NCBI GenBank assembly: GCA_963855995.1
Contig: OY979718.1
Coordinates: forward strand, 30,723,282 to 30,787,281
Direction: 5' to 3'
DNA from: Muricea muricata
Lineage: Eukaryota; Cnidaria; Anthozoa; Malacalcyonacea; Plexauridae
Length of the DNA stretch: 64,000 nt
The translations under genes were made by a program, and so were the position numbers. The notes under the pieces are model-generated. The model had not been told where the DNA came from and did not search any database. It worked only from the letters and a program-made list of their open reading frames with translations. Below are positions 10,147 to 21,085 of this stretch, piece by piece (positions within the stretch are counted from its first letter, which is position 1; every line of letters begins with the position of its first letter).

Positions 10147-11470
10147 TCATACATACTGTGCTTCGTGAATCTGTAAATAGCATACCTTTGCAAGACACTT
10201 TTTTATGCTCTTAGATTTATGCCATACATCTAAGCTGTGTACAATGTCTGGAAATTCAGCTTCTGTAATAAAAAAAAAGTCTTGTGATTGTAATTGAAAC
10301 TTTTCAACATGCATTATGTAAACAATTGAAAACTTGGTAAATACAGAGTTTCCAGCCACTTTCTGATTACCCAAGGCAAATACAATGTTATCTACATAAA
10401 TAAAAATACAATGTTATCTACATAAAGACAAATAACACTTTTATCTACATAATTACTAGTCCTTATGTCAATTTGTTGTCAACCCCCCTCCCCCCCCCCA
10501 AATCAAGCTTCAATTTGCGAAAAGATATTTTATTATTCTCTAATGCTGGCCAGACATTTTTATGCTTCAATCCGGATTGAATCACTGCATTTATAATTTA
10601 TTATTAGTGCTAGAGATTCCCCAGTGAGGAGTAAACCCATCTAGCATTAGGCAAGTAAAAAAAATAAACAGGCTGCATTGGGGTGTGTTGCTGCTATATG
10701 GGTAGATGTACAGCACTTACCTAACAAGGCTTTTACACATGTTGATGCATCTGTGACTAACTCCACAACTTTAATTATTTCTGCTCTTTTTTTCAGCCCT
10801 CTTCTGATTGCTTCTTTCTCCATATTTGTGGAAATAAGTCCGACATGCCTTTTGTCCAAAAATTCAATATTTACAATATACCCTGTCGAAACTTCCACCA
10901 AAAAATAGCAAAGATTTTTCGCACTAAATCCAGGGGAATCACACTGCCCATCTTCTCCAAGAACAATGTCCTGTCCTTCAAATTCTTTATGAATTTCCTT
11001 TCTCATCCAACACTACCAATCGTCAATTTCTGGGATTAAATACAGTCTTTGTAATCTGTAGTATGTTGACTATGACAAGAAATGAAGCCCAAAGAAATCA
11101 GCCATTCTTTTGATTTTGGAAAAATTGTTGCCTGACAGCATTAAGGATGCAGCTGTTTGAAGGTTGTTCGCATAGATTCTATTAACCATGTGAGATGAAC
11201 AGAATTTGTATTCATGGTCAGATGAGCAAGATGAACTGATAACCACAGTTGCACTCACTACATAGTAACAAACTACTGGAGTTTCTGTGCATCCAGGGGT
11301 TTGACAACGAGCTTGAAACACCTCCAGTAACAACTGAATAGAGCAGATAACTATTTTTTCGTCGACCATCCCAAACTCTTCTTTTATGCCATACATATCG
11401 TCACCTCTGCTTAGTTTCTTGTGTGGCCCATAGGCAATGCTGTTTATAGCAAGATCATCCAACCCATTTT
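10147..11470 (-). pseudogene. Decayed Kolobok-like DDE transposase
   Basis: Three separate blocks lie in order on the minus strand. The first, 11070-11462, has a Cys-rich CQTPGCTETPVVC region followed by LQTAASLMLSGNNFSKIKR. The second, 10647-11006, has GEDGQCDSPGFSAKNLCYFL, where the first catalytic Asp is expected, then STNMEKEAI and VELVTDAST, a second Asp. The third, 10147-10374, has FPDIVHSLDVWHKSKSIKKC. This order (DGxCDSPGxSAK, NMEK, TDxS, DxWHxSK) is the same as in the Kolobok transposase at 12.5-16 kb, but sequence identity is low, so it is another family. No termini were found. Introns or frameshifts separate the blocks. Confidence 0.65.
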
Positions 11471-12263
11471 CACGTGTACTTACACTATCATATTCTTGAA
11501 AGCTATGCCAAAATTAAAATGAAAAATTAAGTTCCCAACTTGTACACAAGAAGTCAATAATTTTAAAATAAAAATAAAAAATTCTTAACTAATTAGTAAG
11601 TTGCTAACAAGCCTCCAAATTCAAAAGTAAAATTGTTTGGTGTTCGACAAGTATAAATGTCTCATGGCACCTCTAAGGATAAAACCACTGGCTGGCAATG
11701 TGTCCTAACCCAATTAACAGCAGAGCGTCTCCACTGACAAGTACAGTAAAACTAGACATTGGACAAGTAAACACAGAATTAGACAATTAAAAAAGGGTAA
11801 GCTAGGACGTCTTGCTTCTTGATTGGTTAATGTTCTATTTGAAATCTGTTTAAAGCCAACTCTTGAAAAAATTGAGTTAAATCCGTTACAATCCGTGGTT
11901 AAATCCGGCCATCAGGCGTTACAGTAATGATAGTCGCATATGCGCTATCATGAACTGGAAGCGCATGCTATTTAAAGTGGAAAAAATGCCATAAAAGGCG
12001 TTGTTTTAGTTGTAAACCAATGAAATTTGAGCTCATGCATGATTATGTATGACAGGCAGAATTGATTGGCGGGGTCAAACATCACGTAGGCAACACGAGC
12101 AGGGAAATTTTTGCGATCGACCAGCTCCGATTCATTTCCGACGCGCGAGTGCTCTGTGGCAATCACCATAGTAGCATTCGTGTGTCTTTTAAAGCGATGG
12201 GATTTTCTATACAAAGAGATCAAAATAAAGGCTAGATAATGACGTTTAAACTGTGTAATTTGG
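11471..12263. other. Intergenic stretch, no feature recognised
   Basis: No coding exon, tandem repeat or clear inverted terminus was seen between the decayed transposase and the TTAA that bounds the Kolobok element. Confidence 0.5.
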
Positions 12264-12267
12264 TTAA

Positions 12268-12476
12268 AGGAAAATGGTAATATATTTTTTTTCACTCTGT
12301 ACATTAAAGTTTACCTTTTAAATCATCAAACATGATTGATATTACATCGATAAAGAAACTGTGTCATAAGAAATTAGCAGTTGTTTGTACCAGAATATTC
12401 TCTTTCGGCCGCCATTTTGAAATTATTTTTTCAATGCATTTTTAACATGTGTGACGTCCCAACCTGGGTTCAAGCA
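12268..12476 (+). repeat. Left terminal inverted repeat of the Kolobok element
   Basis: The outer 26 bases match the right end almost perfectly; the inner part matches imperfectly in blocks (GCCGCCATTTTGAA near 12409, GTGACGTC near 12451, CCTGGGTT near 12464). The block near 12409 is a reverse-orientation YY1-like site, and TGACGTC resembles a CRE half. These could form the transposase promoter, whose start codon is at 12522. Confidence 0.75.
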
Positions 12477-14680
12477 AAATAAACACTGTTTGCCGTGAAA
12501 TATAAATATATATTTACGAAAATGTATTGTCTGGTTTACGGTTGCACAAGCGATTACAGAAAGAATAAAGAAAACATAATACATTATTTTTCATTACCAA
12601 AAGCGTCAAATATAAAAGAATTGAAAAGGCGCAATATCTGGATTGAATTTTGCAAGAGAAAAAACTTTCGTCCATCGAAATGCACTTGCTTGTGTTTGTT
12701 GCATTTCTCTTCCAACTCGTATGTTCCCTCGCATTCTCCAGATTTTTTGAAGTCGATAAATTTTGTGGGAAAAACTAAGGTAATTCTTAAACCCGATGCT
12801 GTGGCGACCATAAGGAATGTACTTGATTCCGCGGCCAAAAAAGACGAAACATCAGCAACGGCAAGCAAAAACAGATCGATAGGTACTCTTTCAAGAAGGA
12901 AAGTAAGTCAATAATATATCATTGTAGGTTTTACATTTGAATCTTTTATATCATTAAAAGATATGGCAGTATATTTCTTTTTCGGCTTATCCATAAGCAC
13001 CTTTGAAGTAATTGTAATACCCCTCTTTAAATTTTTGCTAACATGTTTGGTTTCTGAAATATTTTATAAAGCTAAGGACAAATGATACATCCATCAGGGT
13101 CTTATAAGGGCAAAATAAATATATTGCCATATCTCTCTAATTAACTCTTCTTTAAATACAAAACTGGGTTGAATACCTACCTTACACCGTTTGTTTGTTT
13201 CTTTACAAGGAGGTAGATGACTTGACTGCTGAAAGTCATAGTTTGATAGAACAAGCAGATACGATGGTAGAAGAACTGGAAATCATAACTGAAAACAGTG
13301 TCAACGGCATATACGAACCGGAGACGGAGGTGGTGAAAAAGCAATCGTCAGTGTCTGTTCAAACAATTCCTTTAGAATATGTTGGGAGAAACAGGAGTAC
13401 CCAGACGTGTAAAAAGCTCGAAAAAACAAATGTCGCATCAAAGGCACCTCAAACCCTGATCAGCAATGATTTTCTTATAAAATTTGAGTCGCCCAAAAAA
13501 GTATCAACATACTCGCAAACGGATCCAATAGATGTAAATGGCGAAGTGGGCGACGGACATAGCAGCTTGAACAATGAGAAATTCAACGTGCCTGTGAAAC
13601 AAGACGTGAACAATAGCGATGGCAATTCAGACCAAGCAGATCATGACCAAGAAGAAAATGAACTGGATCTAGAATTTGAAAATGACGAGAGTTGTGACGA
13701 CGAATTTTCACCAACATCTGGGGAAGAAAGTGAATTTTATGAAGGACATCAAGAAGATAATGACGCACGTAATTTGGTCGCTCTTTCAAGTGACAAACCA
13801 ATTCAAGATCAGCTAAAATTTATAATATGCGAAGAATCAATGGCAACGACGTTTCGTTTTTGCTTTAAATGCGGAAGTTGTTGCCTTGTTTCTGTCGAAG
13901 ATATCATTGGAAGTTATTGCAAATTCTACATATCCTGCTGCTCTTCACGGATAGGATAACATAACATGGTCAATAGGCCCTTTTTGAATCGATTACCAGC
14001 ATTCAATTTACTTATGGCGCTAACTATCTTGAGCACAGGTTTGGAGTGCAATAAGACACTGAGATTGATCATGATGGAATCTTTAAACATTTTGTGTTTG
14101 AAGAGACGTGAGTTTTCTAATGTTCAGAGTGCTTACGTTATACCGGCTGTAATCAATGTTTGGAGAGCAGAGCAACAAAACTACTTGCGGGAATTGAAGG
14201 AAAAGCAATTGAAGTTGCTTCAGACATGAGGGTGGATAGTCCTGGACATTGTGGGCTCCTTGAGCTGGAAGCACTCTTGATCCAAACAGAAATTTCATTC
14301 TCGATACTCAAATAATAAAGGTACTGTCTATAAAAATTCCCGTCACAAAAATCTTTTTTACGTTCTCTACCACTTTAGACGCAATGGATTTCCAAGTGGT
14401 GGTGTGAGGGGGGGAGGGCTCATAAGTCATTCACAGGCAAGAAAAGTATAATCCTTAATAAGGCTTCAAAATCTATTGCACTAACAGGAAAAACGGTAGC
14501 GCGCGCAGAAAACGAAAATGAACAGTGTAAATGTTGCGTTTACGGTCTGTTTGATAGTGTCATCTTTGCAGTTGAATTGCATGTATTATAATAGATTAAG
14601 TTTCTTGTACGTTTGCATGGTGAATACAATATACTTATTAAGCTTTGTGGAAACACCACGTAAATTTATTATTGCAGAGC

Positions 14681-14710
14681 TTTCGATCCGTAAGCTCGGA
14701 TCTTCGTCAG
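14681..14710 (-). ncRNA. Hammerhead-like ribozyme core, left arm
   Basis: Read on the minus strand: CTGACGA, then a stem GATCC / GGATC around an 8-base loop, then GAAA. This matches the conserved CUGANGA...GAAA hammerhead core with stem II. Stems I and III and the cleavage-site UH were not established, so activity is uncertain. Confidence 0.4.
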
Positions 14711-14876
14711 TGCTATAATAACATGACTATTTGAATTCACACGCCATTTTGCTACGTTAGAAATGACGTAGCTGATTTGACCGTTTAATTAATTTTTAAA
14801 TCACGCGAGCATACAATCACGACACTTTATGTATAAAAAGGGGCGTGTGAATTCAAATGGTCATATTATTATAGCA

Positions 14877-14906
14877 CTGATGAAGATCCGCGCTTATGGA
14901 TCGAAA
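14877..14906 (+). ncRNA. Hammerhead-like ribozyme core, right arm
   Basis: CTGATGA at 14877-14883, stem II GATCC (14885-14889) with GGATC (14898-14902), and GAAA at 14903-14906. The loop differs from the left-arm copy while the core and stem are kept, the pattern expected of a retained core. The complete fold has not been tested. Confidence 0.4.
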
Positions 14907-16130
14907 GCTCTGCAATAATAAATTTACGTGGTGTTTCCACAAAGCTTAATAAGTATATAATAGATTACTTGTGTATTATAGAGTACTGAAGTGAAAAACT
15001 CCAACGCGATGGAGTTAGAATCTCTAAAAAGACAACTTTGCTATCTCGACCAGGCAAACGTGGTTGTAAAAAAGCTAGTGACAGACAGGCATGGTCAAGT
15101 TGCATACAGGGCAGAAGAGAGACCAGATACAGAACACAATTATGATGTCTGGCATTTAGCCAAGGGTTTGTTCTTTATCATTAGTTCTTCATATAATCTT
15201 CTCAATATAACCATGCACTCTGAACTTGGCAATGCAAAGATATGGATTCCTAACTCTATTTACTAAATGTATCTAACAGGTGAAAAGAATTTAAGGTTGC
15301 TCAAAGCTCCAAAGTCAAAAAAATCTAAAGCCATAAAGCCTTGGATTGGGGTATAGTCCAATATATTGCAAAAGTTGCAGCTATTCATGTACACATGATG
15401 TGTGCATAAGTACTTTCAAATAAAAATCTACTTTGTACACCTTTTCTAATCTATCATAAACCATATATACTGGGTGGCATCATCAACTAGAAATGGGGAT
15501 GAGAGAGAGGAAATGTGGTTGAGTCTGTTGGACTACATAGTCAATGCTCATGTTCACACAGACAACAAGATTTTCAAGAAATGCATACAGAAGGAAGTGG
15601 ATCGAGCTTGGTTAACACAAGGTGGGCCTGTTGTACATGTAACACATGCGTTGCAGCAGTAATATTCTTTTAAGCTTGCAATAATTCTCCTATTTATTTT
15701 TCTAGGTTCTGCAGCTTACAAGAAGCTCAAAGAAATGTTAACCAGACCAAGATTATTATCTGCAATCCGAAAGCTTTCAGATTTCCATCAAACTTCTTCA
15801 CTAGAGGGAAAGCATGCACTTGATTAGCAATTTGCTGCTAAGAACACCTATTACCCATACCAGTCTTTGATGGCAAGGTTTGAGATTTTTCTGACAAATG
15901 CCGTACAATGCAGATATAAAATTATACTAACATAAACCATTAAATGTAATGCAAATGATAACTCAGATGACAACAGTTAGAAATACTCAGATATGATAGT
16001 TTAACTTTGACATTTCAAAACAGGCAGGCTCGCTAGCCCCTTGTGGGATGGGTTATGATATATATAAGTAATATATATAGTTGAAAATATATAATGGTTG
16101 AATATATATAAAATATATGATATTTAATAT

Positions 16131-16960
16131 ATGATATATATGGTTGAAAATTTTCTTAGAGGTTGCTATCCAACCCTCTCTGTCAATGCCCTTGAGACAG
16201 TGATTTGGTGTTTTTCACCTGAAAACAATATATTTCATATCAAGTATGCTGGATATAAAATTTTCTACTTGCTGTCTCTAGGTTATTTTGCACAAATCTC
16301 CATTTCAATGAAAATTCACAAAGGAAACAAGCGAAGACTAAAGAAGGGGTTGACAGATGGGTTGTTGTATATTCCAAAGCACACATGGGCAAAAAAGTGA
16401 TAAGTAGGAAAATACATGAAAATACAACACACAGTAAGTTTAATAAAAGGTATATAATATTAACCTAACCTGCAAATCATGAATAATATTTACAGATTAT
16501 AAAAGTAAAAAAAATAAACTAATGCAGCACTTTGCCCCTTGATAGGTTAAAATTGCCCTCAGGCTTGTTTCTTTTTATGGTCCGGCAATAAATATTTATG
16601 TAGTCATATTCCATCACCAAATTAGAATATATACAAGCCATCCAGCAGGAAACCCTCAACCTAAGGATAAGCTATACAACATTGAAAACAGCAAAAGAAC
16701 ATAAAAGAAGGACCCTGTCAAAAGAACCAAAGTCACTTGTGCAAAAGTACCTTGATGGTAAACAACCAGAATTCAAAGAAGCAATCATTGCCAGGCGATA
16801 CAGTAGATTCACAAAACCAGCCTATCCAATTGCTGATGATGGAACCGTCTGCAAATGCTTTGGCAATTGTGCCACAGTTAGATGTCCATGCAAATAAGTT
16901 GACAAGAGCTGCACGCAAGAATGTAAATGTAAAATGCAGAAGTGTTCAAACAGGTGTACT
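16131..16960 (+). pseudogene. Remnant coding stretches including a Cys-rich CXC-like block
   Basis: An open stretch at 16270-16400 ends in FAQISISMKIHKGNKRRLKK. A second at 16682-16960 has SLVQKYLDGKQPEFKEA and a Cys-rich run (CKCFGNCATVRCPCK), then after a stop codon more C-x-C pairs. The Cys spacing resembles CXC/tesmin-type or transposon-tail zinc clusters. It lies between the transposase and the convergent ORF within the Kolobok termini and may be the transposase C-terminus or a third ORF. Function is unknown. Confidence 0.35.
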
Positions 16961-17088
16961 GAATAAAAACATTGCCTGATGTACAGTACTGCTTCTTTAT
17001 ATTGAAATTGATCAAACAAAATAATTAAAAATACAGAATAATTCAATGTCAATGAACTGTTTTTCATTACTTCTGACACATAAACACA

Positions 17089-17682
17089 TTATTTTGAGAA
17101 TTTAAAATGAGTGTATAAACCACTCGGCGAGGCGAAAGTATTTCTGATACATTTATACACACAAGAAGGGAAAACTCTGCGATTTTTCTTACCCAAGATA
17201 GCGAAAACCCATCTTGAGCATCTTCTGTACGCAACATGACGAAATAACTTATGTGTTTGTTCTAACTCATCGTCTCCCCAATTCTCTTCTAGATATTGTG
17301 ATACATCAACAGCGAGAACTTCTTTCGAAACTATATTTTGAGTGAACGATGATAAGCTTGTTATACAATTTAATCCTTGATTCTGTGCAGTAGTTTCTAG
17401 TTCATCATATTCATCGTACTCTAAACTCTTCTCGTGGCAACAGAAACTTTCGATTGTTTTTACCATGAGAGTACAATTTCCATATTTGCACCAATCAAGA
17501 GAAAATAGACGCCACGCATTTGCTCCCTCGAATTCTTCATCAAACTCACTTTCAACTGAACTTGAATCGTCTGATGAGTTATCACTGGCTTCCTCTTGAT
17601 TTCCCTTGTTCGGCTCAAACATATATGGTTGAATTAATTCATCTTTGCAGTAATTCATTTCGTCGCTTTTCGCAGTCGCCAT
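17089..17682 (-). CDS. P2X7-type cytoplasmic (ballast) domain protein, 197 aa
   Basis: An intact single-exon ORF. Residues about 14-24 (KDELIQPYMFEP) and an acidic Ser/Asp/Glu region are followed by WCKYGNC, then FCCHEK, an internal C-I pair, and HKLFRHVAYRRCSRWVFAIL with NRRVFPSCVYKCIRNTF and PSGLYTHFKF. These are the signatures of the zinc-binding C-terminal domain of vertebrate P2X7 receptors, which also occurs in standalone invertebrate proteins. There is no channel or membrane segment. It is transcribed inward from the right Kolobok terminus, convergent with the transposase. The frame is undamaged while the transposase is not. Its role in transposition or as host cargo is unknown. Confidence 0.8.
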   Translation of the reverse strand: MATAKSDEMNYCKDELIQPYMFEPNKGNQEEASDNSSDDSSSVESEFDEEFEGANAWRLFSLDWCKYGNCTLMVKTIESFCCHEKSLEYDEYDELETTAQNQGLNCITSLSSFTQNIVSKEVLAVDVSQYLEENWGDDELEQTHKLFRHVAYRRCSRWVFAILGKKNRRVFPSCVYKCIRNTFASPSGLYTHFKFSK

Positions 17683-17708
17683 TGTTTCTAAGCTAGTGTG
17701 CTATTGAG

Positions 17709-17940
17709 CAACAAGCCAAACGACAACAACCCAGGCTGTGACGTCACAAGTTATTATACTCGAATTATAATTTTTTCGAAATAAGATTCAAAATGGCGGA
17801 CAAATATTCGAAAACCGTCGAATATTACAGCTTCATTTACTCATGAACATTACAAAGTAATAAAGTCAGTTTACAATTTTAAAACATTTGTGTATATTCC
17901 TATTCGATTAAGCAGGAAAAAAATATATTACCATTTTCCT
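17709..17940 (-). repeat. Right terminal inverted repeat of the Kolobok element
   Basis: This is the inverted partner of the left terminus. CCATTTTCCT ends at 17940, with TCAAAATGGCGGAC near 17790 and TGACGTCAC near 17739. It lies directly upstream of the minus-strand P2X7-domain ORF (start at 17682), so the same terminal motifs may drive both genes outward-in. Confidence 0.75.
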
Positions 17941-18282
17941 TTAAGATAAAGCGAAGATACAGGGCTTTAAATTTGGCGACATGTTATTTACATTCAACAG
18001 CGCGTAAGTGTTGCATTATCACATGTTTTTGTATTTCAAACGATCAATAAATCAAGCAAATTGCGTTTGTAAACAATACAACAAACATAATATATAGTTC
18101 TAACGAAACGTCTTGAAATTCTGCATCAGGTGGTGCTTTTTTGTCTGAATAGCTTATACTGAACCCGAGATACAGTTTCGCATAGTTATCTGTCACCGGT
18201 GACCGATTTTTGTAGGGCCCGTCAAGAAGGATTAAAATTGCAAACCTAAAACTTACCTTCAAACACGAAAAAACCCGTTGTT

Positions 18283-18550
18283 AACAAGGTCAAAAACATA
18301 TTTACGGCCTGCAGGACATGCAATTGAGCGAAAATAGCATATTAGAATAACCGACTTCTGACGGGAAAATTGCGATGTTTCACGGTTCAAAATCTTGCTT
18401 TCAGCGTTCATTGCGTCGAGTTGAACGAAAAAAACTTGTTGAGTTAAAGAACCAAAAACTTTGCTTCTACCATGAAAATTACGATATTAACAAGCACAAA
18501 TCATGCTTTCGGTCGTAAGCACACGCAGTTTAGTGAAGTAAATGTTAAAA
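18283..18550 (+). repeat. Dispersed repeat, copy 1
   Basis: Shares long blocks in the same orientation with 26648-26945: GTTAACAAGGT, CCTGCAGGACATGCAATTG, AATTGC.ATGTTTCA.GGTT, AAAACTTGTTGA and GCGATATTA. The copies are diverged, with small indels. No coding potential or terminal repeats were recognised. Confidence 0.7.
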
Positions 18551-19377
18551 TCCCGAACCTAAAACTTACCTTCATAACTTACCTGCAAACATGAAGAATA
18601 GGTACGCACAATGCGTACATGCGTCAACGTTACGTTATGTTATACTGGTGAGAAGGCACAGAATCAGTGAAAATGACAAAAACAATATTCAAACAAAATA
18701 TATATAATTTAAGCAAAAAATAGAAAATACAATTATTCAATTGCCACGAATGGCCACGATACCACGACAGTACTTGTCAATTTTAAAAAGAAAAAGTTCA
18801 AAAATTACAAATAAAGATAACATTTATATACATTGAAGATGAATAAAATAATAAGTGACTGTTCTTTATGACTATATTTTGAGATGTGCTATGTATCTGT
18901 TTTGGTATATTTATACATGGTTTTTCACTTTCTAGTCAGCAGGCTCATTTATATTTTTTTAAACAGTGTTATTTATTTTGAATTAAGGATCCCACATCAT
19001 CAAAATCCTTTCTTGATTTATCAGTGGGATCAACAATTGTTGATTATATTTACGCCAAATATCACCATTAATATCCGTTAGGGTACATTATGTGGTGCAT
19101 GCTATATGTACTAGCTTTCTGTTATACTTTAACAATCAGTAACAAGACCAAGGTATTTGTTTGACTGTCATTTTGTATTGACTATCAAATGCCACTTGCC
19201 AAATTATTCCATAACATATACTGTAAATATCTCAAATGGAATATGTCCATCCATGCATGTATATGATAATGTTTGATTGTTTGTTCTCACATTATATGGC
19301 AAATGTCTGTGCTGTATTATTCCAGATATAGCAGCTAGTGCATTGTTTATTCTGCTGCACGGTCTTTCATTTATAAT

Positions 19378-19715
19378 GCCTCACCAAGTTCCACACATAT
19401 GCCATTGAGTATTCCATATGACACAGCAACATAACTGTCAACATCATACTTAGTGTATTTCCATATCTGTAACATTGGGTGTAACCATATGTACATGTGT
19501 GTTGAACGTTAGTCCACAAATCTAGATCGGCAATGTCCCAAATAACTTTTAACAATATTGGTGCATTTGTTTTTTTTGTTCCACTGCTTTTTGTTTTAAA
19601 AGTCTCACCATGTTTCATACATACGTCACTGAGTATTCCGCATGACACATAGCAACATAACTGTAACACTGTAACATTGGTTGTGTCCATACATGTTCAT
19701 TGAATTTTAGTACTT
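19378..19715. repeat. Two-unit imperfect tandem repeat, period about 226 bp
   Basis: The unit beginning GCCTCACCAAGTTCCACACA at 19378 recurs as GTCTCACCATGTTTCATACA at about 19603. Both are followed by TGAGTATTCC, ATGACACA and AGCAACATAACTGT. It is non-coding. Confidence 0.6.
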
Positions 19716-21085
19716 TACGTTGCTCCTTCTTTTTCTGGCCATTAACAAAAATAAAAAAGCAAGAAAACAAAATTAGAATTGAAAGAAGCTCTGCTAAAAA
19801 TTAAAGTGGTCAGGAACAAAATTTAAAACTAAAATAAACATGAAAATACATACCTGTTAATATAGTGAGTACCGGTATTCAATCTTTTGCATGTATGGTT
19901 GGAATGTCCAATAATATGGACCAACCATACACTAAAGATATCACAGCAATTACTATCAACACAGGTGGTTTACCGTACTGCAGCATCTGAAATATAGCAG
20001 TTACATGATTAGTTTAAATTGCTTGGATTGTAACATTTTATGTTTACATTGCTTTGTCACTACAGGTGAACTATCATTGCTGTTTCATTCTGTAGAAATG
20101 CGACAATTGCTTTTCAACTGTACCTAGCTCATTAGCTGTAGGTCTATCTTTCTTGGCATGACTTCCACATTGCTTTATGACCACTGCAGATCACATCAGA
20201 CTCGGACTGGCCTATGTGCCTTTGTGCCATGGCACATGGGCCCCTACTGGGACATCAAATGGGCCCTTGACAATTATTTAATTCCCATATTTGTGAACGG
20301 ATTAAAATTGAAGATAATATTCAAAGATGCTGACTATTCAGTATTCAAACTCTTACTGACTTTCAGGCAGTAAGAAACCAAAATATAGAGGCTGGGAATG
20401 AGTAGGAATTTTAATCTCTTCAGGCCAGCGGTAAAATAATTTATTCAAAATGGCTGCCTTTGTCACACACTTAGTTTTAACTTTCAGGCCGCTTGTTAAT
20501 TCATCAACATTCATTTAATCAGCTTTTTCTTTAGGGAAATAAAGAGATTTGAAAATAATTTAATGCTAGAGACTAAAATCTTTATTTTTAGTTAAATTTT
20601 TAGTTTCGGTTCAATATAACTCAATCTGTCAACCGTGATACCATAAGTCATGAATAATACTATATCGTTATAATTAATTCAAATTTACGGTAAGTAACAA
20701 CTTGGCAAAAGAATATGGAGCAATATATAAATTTATGATCATAAAATGTTATTAAAAGAGAAAAACCAAAAAAAATTTTAATAAGGCGACCAAAAGACCT
20801 TAATTCCAGACTTCCAGAATAGATTTAATCTTTGAATTCTCGTTTCCAGAGTTCAAAAATACCTGGTGCAGAATTCTAACCTACGGAATTCTTGAGTTGA
20901 ACTGAAGACACGGAAAAACTAACATATATGAAAATATACATCCGCGTCCCAAATTCAGATCCATAATTTCATAATCCCCTACTAATTAATACCCGACGAA
21001 GGACCTTCGGTTGATCCTTTGATAATTTTGCTGTCAAATAATTATATTTGTTTCGAATTTTTAGTCTTCTCTAAAACTACATGAT

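Larger units (their letters stand above)
14587..14967. mobile_element. Hairpin element with 12-bp direct flanks inside the Kolobok transposase
   Basis: TATAATAGATTA occurs at 14587-14598 and again at 14956-14967, a likely target duplication. Between them two arms of about 115-120 bp (about 14630-14747 and 14844-14955) are inverted copies with roughly 90% identity, judged by eye. Each arm holds a hammerhead-like core and an AATAAATTT block. The layout resembles an inverted pair of terminal units from a Penelope-like or retrozyme-like element. It interrupts the transposase between the first and second Asp regions. Confidence 0.65.
12522..16000 (+). pseudogene. Kolobok transposase, THAP plus DDE, multi-exon and decayed
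   Basis: Exon 1 (12522-12902) is a THAP zinc finger: MYCLVYGCTS start, conserved W and C-x2-H (CLLHF), and an AVATI-type tail. A GTAAGT donor at 12903 joins in phase 0 to an AG at 13208-13209. Exon 2 runs from 13210 through an acidic spacer to FRFCFKCGSCC and, after an in-frame stop at 13957, to NRPFLNRLPAFNLLMALTIL. A frameshift near 14150-14190 precedes VASDMRVDSPGHCG (first Asp region). After a hairpin insertion, 15009-15166 encodes MELESLKRQ, LVTDRHGQV (second Asp) and NYDVWHLAKG. Further exons are about 15281-15352, 15443-15622 and 15706-15875 (SLEGKHALD). The multiple stops and shifts make it nonfunctional. Confidence 0.75.
12268..17940. mobile_element. Complete Kolobok-type transposon, 5673 bp, TTAA flanks
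   Basis: Both ends begin AGGAAAATGGTAATATATTT (12268-12287 and the complement at 17921-17940) and both are flanked by TTAA (12264-12267 and 17941-17944), the target-site duplication of Kolobok (and piggyBac). Inside the ends, further inverted similarity runs to about 12476 and 17709, including GCCGCCATTTTGAA and GTGACGTC. It contains a THAP plus DDE transposase gene on the plus strand and a P2X7-domain ORF on the minus strand, which converge near 17 kb. THAP plus TTAA supports Kolobok rather than piggyBac. Confidence 0.85.
17945..20188. other. Non-coding stretch with dispersed and tandem repeats
   Basis: No gene was recognised. It contains one copy of a dispersed repeat (18283-18550) and a two-unit tandem repeat at 19378-19715. 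Confidence 0.55.

Noticed and set aside
12268..17940. piggyBac assignment from the TTAA target
   Set aside because: The THAP finger and the DGxCDSPGH-type transposase layout fit Kolobok, and no piggyBac DDD core was seen.
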